A stretch of 64,000 bases of DNA from an uncultured Tenacibaculum sp. (GCF_947504135.1 NZ_CANNGG010000002.1:310001-374000); one strand, 5' to 3'; positions 18,488 through 29,361 are shown, numbered from the stretch's first letter. Notes: generated by a model from the sequence alone, not told the origin. Made by a program: numbers and translations.

Positions 18488-18743
18488 ATGGTCATTCTAA
18501 TCAAGTTCTTGAAATTTCCAAAAGAAGAGGTGTTAAACAAAAAGAAAGCAATAGTAAATCGTATTTTAGATTTACAGCGGGCTTTGTCTTTAGGAAATTT
18601 AGAAAGAGAAAGGTAAAAATATTTTTATGGATGTGGATGGTTTAAAGAGAGTAGAAACAACCGTTTGGGGTATTACTGATGCCTCGGTAATTTTAAAAGA
18701 GTCTACTATTATTCCATTAGAAAGAATTGTAAGAGTTGCATAA
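18488..18743 (+). pseudogene. Small protein gene split by a frameshift
   Basis: MVILIKFLKFPKEEVLNKKKAIVNRILDLQRALSLGNLERER* then, +1 frame, GKNIFMDVDGLKRVETTVWGITDASVILKESTIIPLERIVRVA*. Confidence 0.55.
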
Positions 18744-18747
18744 ATAA

Positions 18748-18777
18748 AAAAGACCTCGAAATTTCGAGGTCTTTTTT
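18748..18777. terminator. Hairpin AGACCTCGAAATTTCGAGGTCTTTTTT
   Basis: Perfect stem plus T tract. Confidence 0.85.
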
Positions 18778-18793
18778 ATAGGTGTTATATTTA

Positions 18794-21649
18794 TTAAGCT
18801 TCTGCTTCCATATAATCTTCAATAGGATTACAAGAGCAAATTAAGTTACGGTCACCAAAAGCATCGTCTACACGGCGTACCGAAGGCCAAAACTTATTGT
18901 CTGCAATATAGTCTAAAGGAAATGCTGCTTGTTTACGAGAGTATGGTAAATCCCACTCATCAGCAGTTAACATTTCTTGCGTATGTGGTGCATTTTTAAG
19001 CGGGTTGTTAGGATTTTCTTTACTCGCTTCGGCAATCTCTTTCCTAATAGAGATTAACGCATCACAAAAACGGTCTAATTCTGCTACACCTTCCGATTCG
19101 GTAGGCTCTACCATAATTGTACCTGCTACAGGGAAAGATACCGTAGGCGCGTGGAATCCGTAGTCCATTAAACGTTTCGCGATATCAGTAACTTCAATTC
19201 CGTTTTGTTTATACTCACGACAGTCTAAAATCATTTCGTGAGCAGCACGGTTCATTTCACCAGTATATAAAGTGCTAAAGTGTCCTTTTAAACGCTCTTT
19301 AATATAGTTTGCGTTTAAAATAGCATTCTTAGTAGAGTTTGTTAACCCGTCAGCACCTAACATTGTAATGTATCCGTAAGAAATTAAACATACCAATGCA
19401 GAACCCCAAGGAGCTGCTGAAATAGCTGTAATGGCATTGTCACCACCAGTTGCTATTACAGGGTTGGTAGGTAAATACGGAACTAATTGAGGAGCTACAC
19501 AAATTGGTCCAACACCTGGTCCACCACCACCGTGAGGAATCGCAAATGTTTTGTGTAAGTTTAAGTGACAAACATCGGCGCCAATGGTTGCAGGGTTTGT
19601 TAATCCTACCTGTGCATTCATGTTTGCACCGTCCATATATACTTGTCCGCCATTATCGTGGATAATTTGCGTAATTTCTTTAATAGCCTTTTCAAATACT
19701 CCGTGAGTAGATGGGTAAGTTACCATTAAAGCAGCTAAATTATCAGCATGTTTTTCAGCTTTAGCACGTAAATCTTCTACATCGATGTTTCCTCTTTCAT
19801 CAGTTTTGGTAACGACCACTTTCATACCCGCCATAACAGCAGATGCAGGGTTCGTTCCGTGAGCAGAAGCAGGAATTAAACAGATGTTTCTGTTGGTGTC
19901 TCCATTTGCTTCGTGATAAGCTCTAATAGTCATTAATCCAGCAAATTCACCTTGTGCACCTGAGTTAGGTTGTAAAGAAGTACCTGCAAAACCAGTAATA
20001 ACATTTAATTGGTTTTCAAGGTTGTTTAACATGATTTGGTATCCTTCTGCTTGATTTAATGGTACAAATGGGTGGATATTTCCCCATTGAGGAGTACTCA
20101 ACGGTAACATTTCAGAAGCAGCATTTAACTTCATGGTACAAGACCCTAAAGAAATCATTGAGTGATTTAATGCTAAATCTTTACGTTCTAACTTTTTAAT
20201 ATAACGCATCATGTCAGTTTCTGATTGATACGTGTTAAATATTTCGTTATCTAAGAAAGAAGTAGCTCTCTTTACGTCTGCTGGAATTACATCAGCTGTT
20301 GCAAATTCAGTAACTAAAATATCTTTGATATTGAATGCTTGTTCGAAACAATCAACAATTTCGTTGATTTCTTTTAAACCTACTGTTTCGTTTACAGAGA
20401 TTGAAACATACTCTGCATCGATGTAGTTAAAGTTGATTCCGTTTGCTTCTGCTACTGGGCGTAACTTGTCAGCTTCAACTTCAACTAAAATAGTATCAAA
20501 ATAAGCACTATTTTTTTGTTTGAAACCTAAATCGTTTAACGCTTTTGCTAAGGTTGTAGTGCTTGTGTGTACACGATCTGCAATGTATTGTAAACCATCT
20601 TTACCGTGGTATACAGCATACATACCTGCCATAACAGCTAATAATACCTGTGCAGTACAAATGTTTGAAGTTGCTTTTTCACGTTTAATGTGTTGCTCAC
20701 GTGTTTGTAATGCCATACGTAACGCACGACCACCGTCAACATCTTTTGTAACTCCAATAATACGACCAGGAATGCTACGTTTGTAAGCTTCTTTAGTAGC
20801 AAAATATCCAGCGTGAGGTCCTCCGTATCCTAAAGGAATACCAAAACGTTGTGTAGTACCTACTACAACGTCAGCACCAAATTCAGCAGGAGCTTTTAAT
20901 TTTACTAATGATAAAATATCAGCAGCAACAGCTACTTTAATGTTATTTGCGTTACAGTTAGCAACGAAATCAGTATAATCATATACTTGTCCGTGCTTAC
21001 CAGGATATTGTACGATAGCACCAAAGAATTCTTCTGAGAAGTTAAACTCTTCGTGGTTACCAACAACTAATTCAATTCCGATAGGAATAGCACGTGTTTG
21101 TAATACTGATAAGGTTTGTGGTAAAATTTCTTCTGAAACAAAAAACTTGTTTACGTTAGCTTTCTTTTGTGCTCTTTCACGAACATCAAATAATAAAGCC
21201 ATAGCTTCAGCAGCAGCAGTACTTTCGTCTAATAACGAAGCATTAGCTAACTCCATTCCTGTTAAATCACAAATCATAGTTTGGTAATTTAACAAGGCTT
21301 CTAAACGTCCTTGTGCTATTTCAGCTTGGTAAGGGGTATAGGCAGTATACCATCCTGGGTTTTCTAAAATATTACGTTGGATAACACTAGGTAAAATAGC
21401 TTCGTGATATCCTAAACCTATATAACTTTTAAAAACTTTGTTTTTTGCACCTAATTCGTTAATGTGATTTAGGTATTCGTATTCGCTCATTGCCGGGGCT
21501 AAATCAAGCTCTTTTTGTAAACGAATATCGTCGGGAATAGTTTCATAAATCAATTGGTCTAAACTCTCAATGCCAATTGTTTGAAGCATTTGATCCTGAT
21601 CTTTAACACGAGGACCTATATGCCTTAGTTGAAATGAATTTGTGTTCAT
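18794..21649 (-). CDS. gcvP: Glycine dehydrogenase (aminomethyl-transferring), P protein
   Basis: 951 aa; [24 protein letters not shown]-Lys motif; FQLRHIGP start. Confidence 0.97.
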   Translation of the reverse strand: MNTNSFQLRHIGPRVKDQDQMLQTIGIESLDQLIYETIPDDIRLQKELDLAPAMSEYEYLNHINELGAKNKVFKSYIGLGYHEAILPSVIQRNILENPGWYTAYTPYQAEIAQGRLEALLNYQTMICDLTGMELANASLLDESTAAAEAMALLFDVRERAQKKANVNKFFVSEEILPQTLSVLQTRAIPIGIELVVGNHEEFNFSEEFFGAIVQYPGKHGQVYDYTDFVANCNANNIKVAVAADILSLVKLKAPAEFGADVVVGTTQRFGIPLGYGGPHAGYFATKEAYKRSIPGRIIGVTKDVDGGRALRMALQTREQHIKREKATSNICTAQVLLAVMAGMYAVYHGKDGLQYIADRVHTSTTTLAKALNDLGFKQKNSAYFDTILVEVEADKLRPVAEANGINFNYIDAEYVSISVNETVGLKEINEIVDCFEQAFNIKDILVTEFATADVIPADVKRATSFLDNEIFNTYQSETDMMRYIKKLERKDLALNHSMISLGSCTMKLNAASEMLPLSTPQWGNIHPFVPLNQAEGYQIMLNNLENQLNVITGFAGTSLQPNSGAQGEFAGLMTIRAYHEANGDTNRNICLIPASAHGTNPASAVMAGMKVVVTKTDERGNIDVEDLRAKAEKHADNLAALMVTYPSTHGVFEKAIKEITQIIHDNGGQVYMDGANMNAQVGLTNPATIGADVCHLNLHKTFAIPHGGGGPGVGPICVAPQLVPYLPTNPVIATGGDNAITAISAAPWGSALVCLISYGYITMLGADGLTNSTKNAILNANYIKERLKGHFSTLYTGEMNRAAHEMILDCREYKQNGIEVTDIAKRLMDYGFHAPTVSFPVAGTIMVEPTESEGVAELDRFCDALISIRKEIAEASKENPNNPLKNAPHTQEMLTADEWDLPYSRKQAAFPLDYIADNKFWPSVRRVDDAFGDRNLICSCNPIEDYMEAEA

Positions 21650-21780
21650 TATTGTGTTGTTGTATTTCGTGCCTCAAAAATAGTGAAATTGGTTGATTTG
21701 AGACTACATATTTTTTTGTTAAAAACAATATTTTATTAACCAAAACAACTGGTTATAAATAGAAAAGTTATTTTTGTTAG

Positions 21781-22590
21781 ATGAACCTTTTTAAAAAAGT
21801 ACTCGATTTTTATATAAACTCTAGTATTCATGTAGCCTTAGCGGTGTTTTCTTTGTTTAGAATTACGGAATTATATTTTGATTTTTCATATGATGAATCA
21901 CTTGGTTTTTTTGTGTTTTTTGCGACAATTACTGGATATAATTTTGTTAAATATGCAGGAGTAGCGAAACTCCATCATCGAAGTTTGACTAAAAACTTGC
22001 GAATCATTCAAATATTTTCGCTGATTTGTTTCTTATTGATGTGTTATTATGCGTGGTTACTACCTTTAAGAACTTTATTGTTTTTCGTGCCTTTAGGGGT
22101 TTTAACTTTTTTATATGCAGTACCTTTTTTAAGTGGGTTCCAAAAAAACTTACGAAGTATTGGCTATTTAAAAATAGTAGTAGTGGCTTTGGTATGGGCT
22201 GCAACTACGGTGTTATTGCCAATATATGCTAATGAAATTTCTTTTACAACTGAGGTGTACTTGTATGTAATTCAGCGTTTTTTGTTGGTAATAATATTAA
22301 TCCTTCCCTTTGATATTAGAGATGTGCAATACGATGCTATTTCTTTACAAACAATTCCTAAAAAAATAGGTTTAGAAAACACTAAAAAGTTTGGGGTTGT
22401 TTTGCTTGGGGTGTGTTTGGTGTTGGAGTTTATGATTAGTCCGAATACTCAATACCGTACAGCTTTTTTATTGGTGTTTTCCGTATTGTTAATTTTATTG
22501 ATGAGAGCAAGAGTAAATCAGTCTAAACACTACAGTTCTTTTTGGGTTGAGGCAATTCCAATTTTTTGGTGGTTATTTTTGTTAGTTTAA
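21781..22590 (+). CDS. UbiA-like polytopic membrane protein
   Basis: Multiple TM helices; LPFDIRDVQYDAISLQTIPKKIGLENTKKFG resembles the UbiA second Asp-rich motif. Confidence 0.55.
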   Translation: MNLFKKVLDFYINSSIHVALAVFSLFRITELYFDFSYDESLGFFVFFATITGYNFVKYAGVAKLHHRSLTKNLRIIQIFSLICFLLMCYYAWLLPLRTLLFFVPLGVLTFLYAVPFLSGFQKNLRSIGYLKIVVVALVWAATTVLLPIYANEISFTTEVYLYVIQRFLLVIILILPFDIRDVQYDAISLQTIPKKIGLENTKKFGVVLLGVCLVLEFMISPNTQYRTAFLLVFSVLLILLMRARVNQSKHYSSFWVEAIPIFWWLFLLV

Positions 22591-22759
22591 GATTGAAGCT
22601 TTTAGCAGGTATTGAAACTTGAAAAGTAATAGCTTGTAAGCAGCGTGTTTTTTATAGTTAAAAACTGAAACTTAAGGGTTTTGTAATATGTGTTTTTAAG
22701 AAAACCTTTGTACATTCGTTGGCTTAACAACACAACAACAAAAACACAAATTAAGTAAC

Positions 22760-24652
22760 ATGAATTTAGTAAAACGAAATTTCGTTTTCGATTTCGATAG
22801 TACACTTACCAGTGTGGAAGCATTAGATGTTTTAGCCGAAATCACCTTGAATGGGAGTCCGAAAAAAGATGAGATTATTCAAGAGGTAATCCATATCACT
22901 AATCAAGGAGTTGATGGAGATATTTCTTTTACTGAGTCCTTAGAAAAACGTATTCAGTTATTAAGTGCAAAAAAGTCTGATTTACCTTTATTAATAGAGG
23001 AGCTAAAGCAAAAAGTATCTCCTTCTATAGAGAGAAATAAAGAGTTTTTTGAAAGCTTTTCTGATGATATTTATGTGATTTCAGCAGGCTTTAAAGAATT
23101 TATTGATCCGATTGTAGCGGCATATAATATTCCTTCTGAAAGAGTATTTGCAAACACATTTGAGTTTGACAAAGATGGAGTTATTGTTGGATTTGATACC
23201 CAAAATCCATTATCTAAGCACAACGGAAAGATAGATTGTTTAAAATCCTTAAATTTAGAAGGTGAAGTACAAGTAATTGGAGATGGCTATAGTGATGCTC
23301 TAACTAAAGAAGCTGGTGTTGCTGATACTTTTTTTGCTTATACAGAAAATGTGTCGAGAGATAAGACAATCGCAAATGCCGACCATATTACACCTAATTT
23401 AGATGAATTTTTATACGTAAACAAGTTGCCTAGAAACCTATCATACCCAAAGAATAGAATTAAGATATTATTATTAGAAAACGTGCACCCTGATGCTTTT
23501 ACAAAGTTAACAGGTGATGGTTTTTCTGTAGAAACTGTTTCAAGAAGTTTATCGGAAGATGAATTGATTGAAAAATTAAAAGATGTTCATGTGTTAGGGA
23601 TTCGTTCTAAAACACAAGTAACACGTAAAGTGATTGAAGCTGCTGAAAAATTAATGGTGGTTTCTGCTTTTTGTATTGGAACGAAGCAAATCGATTTGGA
23701 GGCTTGTAAAGAAAACGGAGTAGTAGTTTTTAATGCTCCTTATAGTAATACACGTTCGGTAGTTGAGTTAGCGATAGGTGAAATCATTATGTTAATGCGT
23801 AGTGTTTTCCAAAGAAGTACTGAAATTCACAACGGCCAATGGAATAAAACAGCACAAGGTTCAAGAGAAGTTCGTGGTAAAAAGTTAGGAATTGTAGGGT
23901 ACGGAAACATTGGAAAGCAATTATCTGTGTTAGCAGAGGCTTTAGGAATGGATGTGTATTATTACGATGTAGAAGACAAGTTAGCTTTAGGAAACGCTAC
24001 AAAGTTGGATACTTTAAAAGAATTATTGAATATTTCTGATGTAGTTACTTTGCATGTGGACGATAATGCTGTGAATAAAAACTTTATAGGGAAAGAGGAA
24101 ATAGCTGAAATGAAAAACGGAGTTCATTTAGTAAATCTTTCTCGTGGATTTGTAGTAGATGTTGAAGCTTTGGTTGAAGGTTTGAAGTCTGGTAAAATTG
24201 CTGGGGCTGCTGTAGATGTATATCCTGAAGAGCCTAGAAAAAATGGTGAGTTTTACACTGAATTAAAAGGATTAGATAATGTGATTTTAACGCCACACGT
24301 AGGGGGTAGCACAGAAGAAGCTCAAAAAGATATCGCTGATTTTGTTCCAAGTAAAATTATGGCATATATCAATTCAGGTAACACGGTAGATGCGGTTAAT
24401 TTCCCAAATATTCGCTTACCTAAGCATAAAAATGCACATCGTTTTTTACATATTCATAAAAACGTACCTGGAGTAATGGCGAAGATTAATGAGGTCTTAG
24501 CTAAATATGAATTGAACATAACAGGACAATACCTGTCTACAGATGAAAAAGTTGGGTATGTAATTACTGATGTTGATAAAGAATATAATCAAGAAGTAAT
24601 AACAAAGCTTAAAAAGGTTGAAGGAACTATTAAATTTAGAGTTTTGTATTAA
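22760..24652 (+). CDS. Fused phosphoserine phosphatase - D-3-phosphoglycerate dehydrogenase (ACT domain)
   Basis: HAD motif FDFDSTLT and GDGYSDALTKEAG; then LGIVGYGNIGKQLSVLAEALGMDVYYYD; C-terminal ACT NVPGVMAKINEVLAKYELNI. Confidence 0.92.
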   Translation: MNLVKRNFVFDFDSTLTSVEALDVLAEITLNGSPKKDEIIQEVIHITNQGVDGDISFTESLEKRIQLLSAKKSDLPLLIEELKQKVSPSIERNKEFFESFSDDIYVISAGFKEFIDPIVAAYNIPSERVFANTFEFDKDGVIVGFDTQNPLSKHNGKIDCLKSLNLEGEVQVIGDGYSDALTKEAGVADTFFAYTENVSRDKTIANADHITPNLDEFLYVNKLPRNLSYPKNRIKILLLENVHPDAFTKLTGDGFSVETVSRSLSEDELIEKLKDVHVLGIRSKTQVTRKVIEAAEKLMVVSAFCIGTKQIDLEACKENGVVVFNAPYSNTRSVVELAIGEIIMLMRSVFQRSTEIHNGQWNKTAQGSREVRGKKLGIVGYGNIGKQLSVLAEALGMDVYYYDVEDKLALGNATKLDTLKELLNISDVVTLHVDDNAVNKNFIGKEEIAEMKNGVHLVNLSRGFVVDVEALVEGLKSGKIAGAAVDVYPEEPRKNGEFYTELKGLDNVILTPHVGGSTEEAQKDIADFVPSKIMAYINSGNTVDAVNFPNIRLPKHKNAHRFLHIHKNVPGVMAKINEVLAKYELNITGQYLSTDEKVGYVITDVDKEYNQEVITKLKKVEGTIKFRVLY

Positions 24653-24659
24653 ATAATAT

Positions 24660-24684
24660 AAAATCCCGCTTAAGCGGGATTTTT
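24660..24684. terminator. Hairpin AATCCCGCTTAAGCGGGATT
   Basis: Perfect stem plus T tract between convergent genes. Confidence 0.85.
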
Positions 24685-24687
24685 CTT

Positions 24688-25464
24688 TTATAAACTATCA
24701 AAGTCACTTAAATTCTGTTCTATGATATTGGCTCCTTTTTGTAAAATTTGAATATAACTTGTTACATTCTCCATTTTAAATCTACTTGAAGGTCCAGAAG
24801 CACTGACTCCAGCAATTACTTTTCCTTTTTTGTTATAGATAGGAATGGCAATACAAACCAACCCCAATTCTGATTCCTCAATATCTAATGCAAATTTTTG
24901 CTGTTGAATTTGTGCTAATTCCTTTTTGAATTTTGAAACTGAGGTGATGGTGTTTTTTGTAAACGACTGTAATGTGGTTGAGCTTAGAAACACTTCTTGA
25001 TTTTCTAAAGAAGAAAAAGCTAAGAGTAGTTTTCCAATCGCGCTTCCGTTAACAGGAGCGTAAGAACCGATAGAAGTACTTATTTTAAGTCCTTGTAAAC
25101 TATCGGCTTTATTGATATGAAATACTTGTTGCTCTTTTAAAATACCCAATAAAACAGTTTCTTGAATTTCTAAAGCTACCTTCTGTATAGGTTCATTAGT
25201 TAAATTTCTTAGTGATTTATAGATTGAAACACGATTGCCTAATTCAAACAACTTACTGCCCAGTTGGTATTTCTCATTATCATTCTGTTGTACAACATTC
25301 AACGAAACTAAAGTACTTAGTAATCGGTATACGGTACTTTTGTTATGGCCTGTTTTAGTAGCTAATTCTCTAACGCCCCATTCTTTTTTATCATTGGTAA
25401 AAGCATCTAAAACAGTAAATGCTTTGATGATTGATTGATTTAAACTTTTGGAATCGAGCTTCAT
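24688..25464 (-). CDS. IclR-family transcriptional regulator
   Basis: N-terminal wHTH (TKTGHNKSTVYRLLSTLVSLNVVQQ); C-terminal effector domain; divergent from kynU. Confidence 0.92.
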   Translation of the reverse strand: MKLDSKSLNQSIIKAFTVLDAFTNDKKEWGVRELATKTGHNKSTVYRLLSTLVSLNVVQQNDNEKYQLGSKLFELGNRVSIYKSLRNLTNEPIQKVALEIQETVLLGILKEQQVFHINKADSLQGLKISTSIGSYAPVNGSAIGKLLLAFSSLENQEVFLSSTTLQSFTKNTITSVSKFKKELAQIQQQKFALDIEESELGLVCIAIPIYNKKGKVIAGVSASGPSSRFKMENVTSYIQILQKGANIIEQNLSDFDSL

Positions 25465-25509
25465 TTTTTTAGAAAATTATTGACTAATATAATAAAATTA
25501 TGTAGATTT

Positions 25510-25526
25510 ATAAAACGCCGTTTTAT
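25510..25526. promoter_or_regulatory. Perfect palindrome ATAAAACG-C-CGTTTTAT in the iclR/kynU intergenic region
   Basis: 8-bp arms around one central base. Confidence 0.5.
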
Positions 25527-25612
25527 TATATGAAACACTTTAGTTTTTTATTTAGAATCAAAAATGAAGTATCTTTAGTGTTTTGAAATGGTTTTTAGAA
25601 ATAAAGATAAGT

Positions 25613-26872
25613 ATGTATAAACCAACATTCGATTACGCACAACAACAAGATAAAGAAGATAAATTAGCTCATTTAAGAGCGCAATTTCATATTCCAAAAG
25701 ACAAGGATGGAAACGACTGGTTGTATTTTACAGGAAACTCTCTTGGGTTGCAACCAAAACAAACACAACAATACATTCAACAAGAATTAGACGATTGGGC
25801 AAAATATGGAGTAGAAGGGCATTTTGAAGCTCGAAACCCATGGATGCCATATCACGAATTTTTGACAAATTCGATGGCGAAAATAGTGGGAGCTAAACCA
25901 TTAGAAGTGGTAGTGATGAATACGCTAACGACCAATTTACACTTGTTAATGGTGTCGTTTTACCAACCGACTAAAACAAAGTATAAAATTGTTATAGAAA
26001 GTGACGCTTTTCCTTCAGATAGATACGCGGTGCAATCGCAATTAAAATTCCATGGATTTGATACGGAAGAAGGATTGATAGAATGGAAACCTCGTGAAGG
26101 AGAAGAATTATTACGTATTGAAGATTTAGAGAAAATAGTAGATGAGCAAGGTGATGAAATAGCCTTGTTATTGATTGGAGGAGTGAACTATTATACAGGA
26201 CAGTATTTAGATATCAAACGTATTGCAGAAATAGGACACGCAAAAAACTGTATGGTAGGGATTGACTTAGCACACGGTGCGGGAAATATTTCTCCAGAGT
26301 TACATGATAGCGGAGTTGATTTCGCGGCTTGGTGTACCTATAAGTATCTAAACTCAGGTCCAGGAAGTTTAGGAGGCCTATTTGTACATGAAAAACATGC
26401 ACACAATAAAGACTTACCGCGTTTTGCAGGATGGTGGAACCATAACAAAGAAACTCGTTTTAACATGCGTCAACCCTTTGATGTAATACCAGGAGCAGAA
26501 GGTTGGCAGTTATCAAATCCTCCTATTTTATCGATGGCAGCAATTAGAGCTTCATTAGATATGTTTGAAGAGGTAGGAATGGAAGCGTTAAGAGCTAAAT
26601 CGGAAAAATTAACGGGCTATTTTGAATATCTAATTAACCAGATTGATACCGATAGAATTAAAATAATTACGCCATCGAATCCGAAAGAAAGAGGTTGTCA
26701 ATTATCTATCCAAGTAAAGAATGCAGACAAAAGTTTACACAAAAAACTAACCGAAAATAATATTATAACCGACTGGAGAGAACCTGATGTAATTCGTTGT
26801 GCACCGGTGCCAATGTATAACAGTTTTGAAGATGTATACAGAATGGTTGAAATTTTAAAAACCTTATTGTAA
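25613..26872 (+). CDS. kynU: Kynureninase
   Basis: DLAHGAGNISPELHDSGVDFAAWCTYKYLNSGPGSLGGLFVHEKH PLP-Lys region; start at internal ATG 25613. Confidence 0.95.
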   Translation: MYKPTFDYAQQQDKEDKLAHLRAQFHIPKDKDGNDWLYFTGNSLGLQPKQTQQYIQQELDDWAKYGVEGHFEARNPWMPYHEFLTNSMAKIVGAKPLEVVVMNTLTTNLHLLMVSFYQPTKTKYKIVIESDAFPSDRYAVQSQLKFHGFDTEEGLIEWKPREGEELLRIEDLEKIVDEQGDEIALLLIGGVNYYTGQYLDIKRIAEIGHAKNCMVGIDLAHGAGNISPELHDSGVDFAAWCTYKYLNSGPGSLGGLFVHEKHAHNKDLPRFAGWWNHNKETRFNMRQPFDVIPGAEGWQLSNPPILSMAAIRASLDMFEEVGMEALRAKSEKLTGYFEYLINQIDTDRIKIITPSNPKERGCQLSIQVKNADKSLHKKLTENNIITDWREPDVIRCAPVPMYNSFEDVYRMVEILKTLL

Positions 26873-26876
26873 AAAA

Positions 26877-28271
26877 ATGAGTAAAAAAGACAACATAGTA
26901 ATTATAGGTGCTGGTTTATGCGGAAGTTTATTGGCACTTTGTTTAGCCCAAAGAGGATATAAAGTAGCAATGTATGAAAGTCGTCCAGATTTACGAGTTA
27001 CCGATATTTCAGCAGGACGTTCTATCAATTTAGCATTATCTGATCGTGGTTTTAAAGCACTTCGTTTATGTGGTGTAGAAGAAAAAGCGCGTGAAATTTG
27101 TATTCCGATGTACGGACGTTTAATGCACGATAGAGAAGGGAATACGTTTGCTTCTAATTATTCAGGTAGAGAAGGAGAATATATCAATTCTATTTCGAGA
27201 GGAGACTTAAACGGAATCTTATTAAACGAAGCGGAAGCACACGAAAATGTAAGCATTCATTTTAATACAGAATGTACTTCGGTTGATATTGAAAATACGG
27301 TAGCGCATTTTAAAAACTACAATACGAAGGAAGAGTTTTCAGTAGATGGAGATGTGATTTTTGGAACAGATGGTGCAGGGTCTGCATTGAGGAAAAGCTA
27401 CTATTTAGAAAGAAAATTCTTGTTTAGCTATTCGCAGAATTTCTTGACACATGGATATAAAGAATTAGAAATTCCTGCAGACAAGTTAGGGAAACACCAA
27501 ATAAGTAAAGATCATTTGCATATTTGGCCTCGTGGAGAGTACATGTTAATTGCATTGCCGAACTTAGATGGAAGCTTTACGGTAACCTTGTTTTTAAGTT
27601 TTGATGAAGGGAAATACAATTTCAATAACTTAACTTCCGAAGAAAAGATAACTGAGTTTTTTGAAAAAGAATTTTCAGATGCCTTAGCTTTGATACCAAG
27701 TATTAAAGATGAGTTTTTGAACAATCCAACAGGAGCTTTAGGAACGGTAAAATGTTCTCCTTGGCATTATCAAAATAAAACCTTGTTAATGGGAGATGCG
27801 GCACATGCGATAGTTCCGTTTTATGGACAAGGAATGAATGCTTCGTTTGAAGATGTAACCGTATTTGATGCGATTCTAGATGCACACGAAGGAGATTGGC
27901 AAGCTACTTTTAAGGCTTATGAAAAAGCACGTAAAGAAGATACCGATGCAATTGCTGATTTAGCTATCGATAATTTTTACGAAATGCGTGATCATGTAGC
28001 AAATCCATTATTTAAACAAAAAAGAAAGTTAGAAATGGATTTAGAAAAGACGTTTCCAACAGAATATTTTTCAAAGTATTCTATGGTAACTTTTAATGAA
28101 GAGATTCCGTATGCAGAAGCGATGAAAAAAGGACGTGCGCAAGATAAAGCTCTGTTAAATATGGTAGCTCATCATGATTTGGATACAATTACCGATCTGA
28201 ATGAAGTGTTAAAAAAGGTGCAAGAAGAAACCAATGAGATTTTAGAAGAGGATAAAATAGCGGGATTATAA
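26877..28271 (+). CDS. kmo: Kynurenine 3-monooxygenase
   Basis: GAGLCGSLLALCLAQRGYKVAMYESRPD; LMGDAAHAIVPFYGQGMNASFEDV. Confidence 0.95.
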   Translation: MSKKDNIVIIGAGLCGSLLALCLAQRGYKVAMYESRPDLRVTDISAGRSINLALSDRGFKALRLCGVEEKAREICIPMYGRLMHDREGNTFASNYSGREGEYINSISRGDLNGILLNEAEAHENVSIHFNTECTSVDIENTVAHFKNYNTKEEFSVDGDVIFGTDGAGSALRKSYYLERKFLFSYSQNFLTHGYKELEIPADKLGKHQISKDHLHIWPRGEYMLIALPNLDGSFTVTLFLSFDEGKYNFNNLTSEEKITEFFEKEFSDALALIPSIKDEFLNNPTGALGTVKCSPWHYQNKTLLMGDAAHAIVPFYGQGMNASFEDVTVFDAILDAHEGDWQATFKAYEKARKEDTDAIADLAIDNFYEMRDHVANPLFKQKRKLEMDLEKTFPTEYFSKYSMVTFNEEIPYAEAMKKGRAQDKALLNMVAHHDLDTITDLNEVLKKVQEETNEILEEDKIAGL

Positions 28272-28793
28272 ATGAATAGATATATAATATTACTAAGAGG
28301 AATCAATGTCTCGGGAAAAAATAAACTTCCGATGGCTGAATTACGAGAAATGTTGAATGAATTAGGGTTTCAAAATGTACAGACCTATATTCAAAGTGGT
28401 AATATTATTTTAGATTCTGAAGAAACAAAAGAGATCGTTTGTCTGAAAATTAAAGAAGCGATTGCTGCTAAATATGGATATGATGTACTTGTATTGGCTA
28501 GAACTCCAGAGGAATGGAAAAGTACACTAGAAAACTACCCTTTTTCACAAGAAAATGAAAAAATAGTAGCTTTTACTTTTTTAGATAGAGTAACTAAAGA
28601 ATCAGTTATTGAAGTTAATGGAATTAACGAAGACAAATATAAAATAGTTGATGATGTGGTGTATTTGTATTGTCCGTCTAGTTTTGGAAAAACTAAACTG
28701 ACAAACAGTGTAATAGAAAAGAAGTTGAAGGCAACAGCAACCACACGCAATTTAAAAACAACGATAAAACTATTAGAATTAGCAACTACCTAA
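28272..28793 (+). CDS. DUF1697 domain protein
   Basis: YIILLRGINVSGKNKLPMAELREMLNELGFQNVQTYIQSGNIIL. Confidence 0.9.
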   Translation: MNRYIILLRGINVSGKNKLPMAELREMLNELGFQNVQTYIQSGNIILDSEETKEIVCLKIKEAIAAKYGYDVLVLARTPEEWKSTLENYPFSQENEKIVAFTFLDRVTKESVIEVNGINEDKYKIVDDVVYLYCPSSFGKTKLTNSVIEKKLKATATTRNLKTTIKLLELATT

Positions 28794-28803
28794 TAAAACA
28801 GAA

Positions 28804-28875
28804 CGTCATTCCGAGTGTAGCGAAGGAATCTCTTGATAAAAGAATACTTCAACTTTTAAAAGTTTCGCAATGATG
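28804..28875. repeat. Dispersed palindromic repeat, copy D, inside the kyn operon
   Basis: CGTCATTCCGAGTGTAGCGAAGGAATCTCTTGAT...TTTCGCAATGATG. Confidence 0.65.
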
Positions 28876-28890
28876 ATTAAAAACAAAAAT

Positions 28891-29304
28891 ATGGACAGTA
28901 AAGTAATCAAAGGAAAAGCAATACCAAGAGGAAAGTTTCCGCATGTAAAACAAGTAGGAAATTTTATTTATGTATCTGGAACCAGTTCACGTAGACCTGA
29001 TAATTCTTTTGAAGGTGTCGCCGTAGATAAATTTGGAACGACCAACTTAGATATTAAAAAGCAAACCCGAGCGGTAATAGAAAACATTCGTGATATTTTA
29101 AATGAAGTTGGAGCTGATTTATCTGATATTGTAGATGTAACTTCATTCTTGGTGAATATGAATGATTTTGGAGGCTATAATGAAGTATATGCTGAATATT
29201 TTGATTATAACGGACCAACTAGAACAACAGTAGCTGTACATCAATTACCACATCCTCATTTATTGATTGAAATTAAAGTGGTGGCGTATAAGAAGCAAGA
29301 GTAA
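28891..29304 (+). CDS. RidA-family protein, candidate 2-aminomuconate deaminase
   Basis: [32 protein letters not shown]; operon context; likely start ATG 28891. Confidence 0.85.
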   Translation: MDSKVIKGKAIPRGKFPHVKQVGNFIYVSGTSSRRPDNSFEGVAVDKFGTTNLDIKKQTRAVIENIRDILNEVGADLSDIVDVTSFLVNMNDFGGYNEVYAEYFDYNGPTRTTVAVHQLPHPHLLIEIKVVAYKKQE

Positions 29305-29361
29305 AGACACTAGAACCAAGACAAAAGAAGTCTCTTTTCTTTTCTCTTTTTTCTTTAATCT

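Noticed and set aside
18460-18645. Plus-strand 61-aa ORF MSLLAMTFMYGHSN...
   Set aside because: Wrong frame; begins inside repeat copy C, and the coding signal is in the two other frames (18488-18743)
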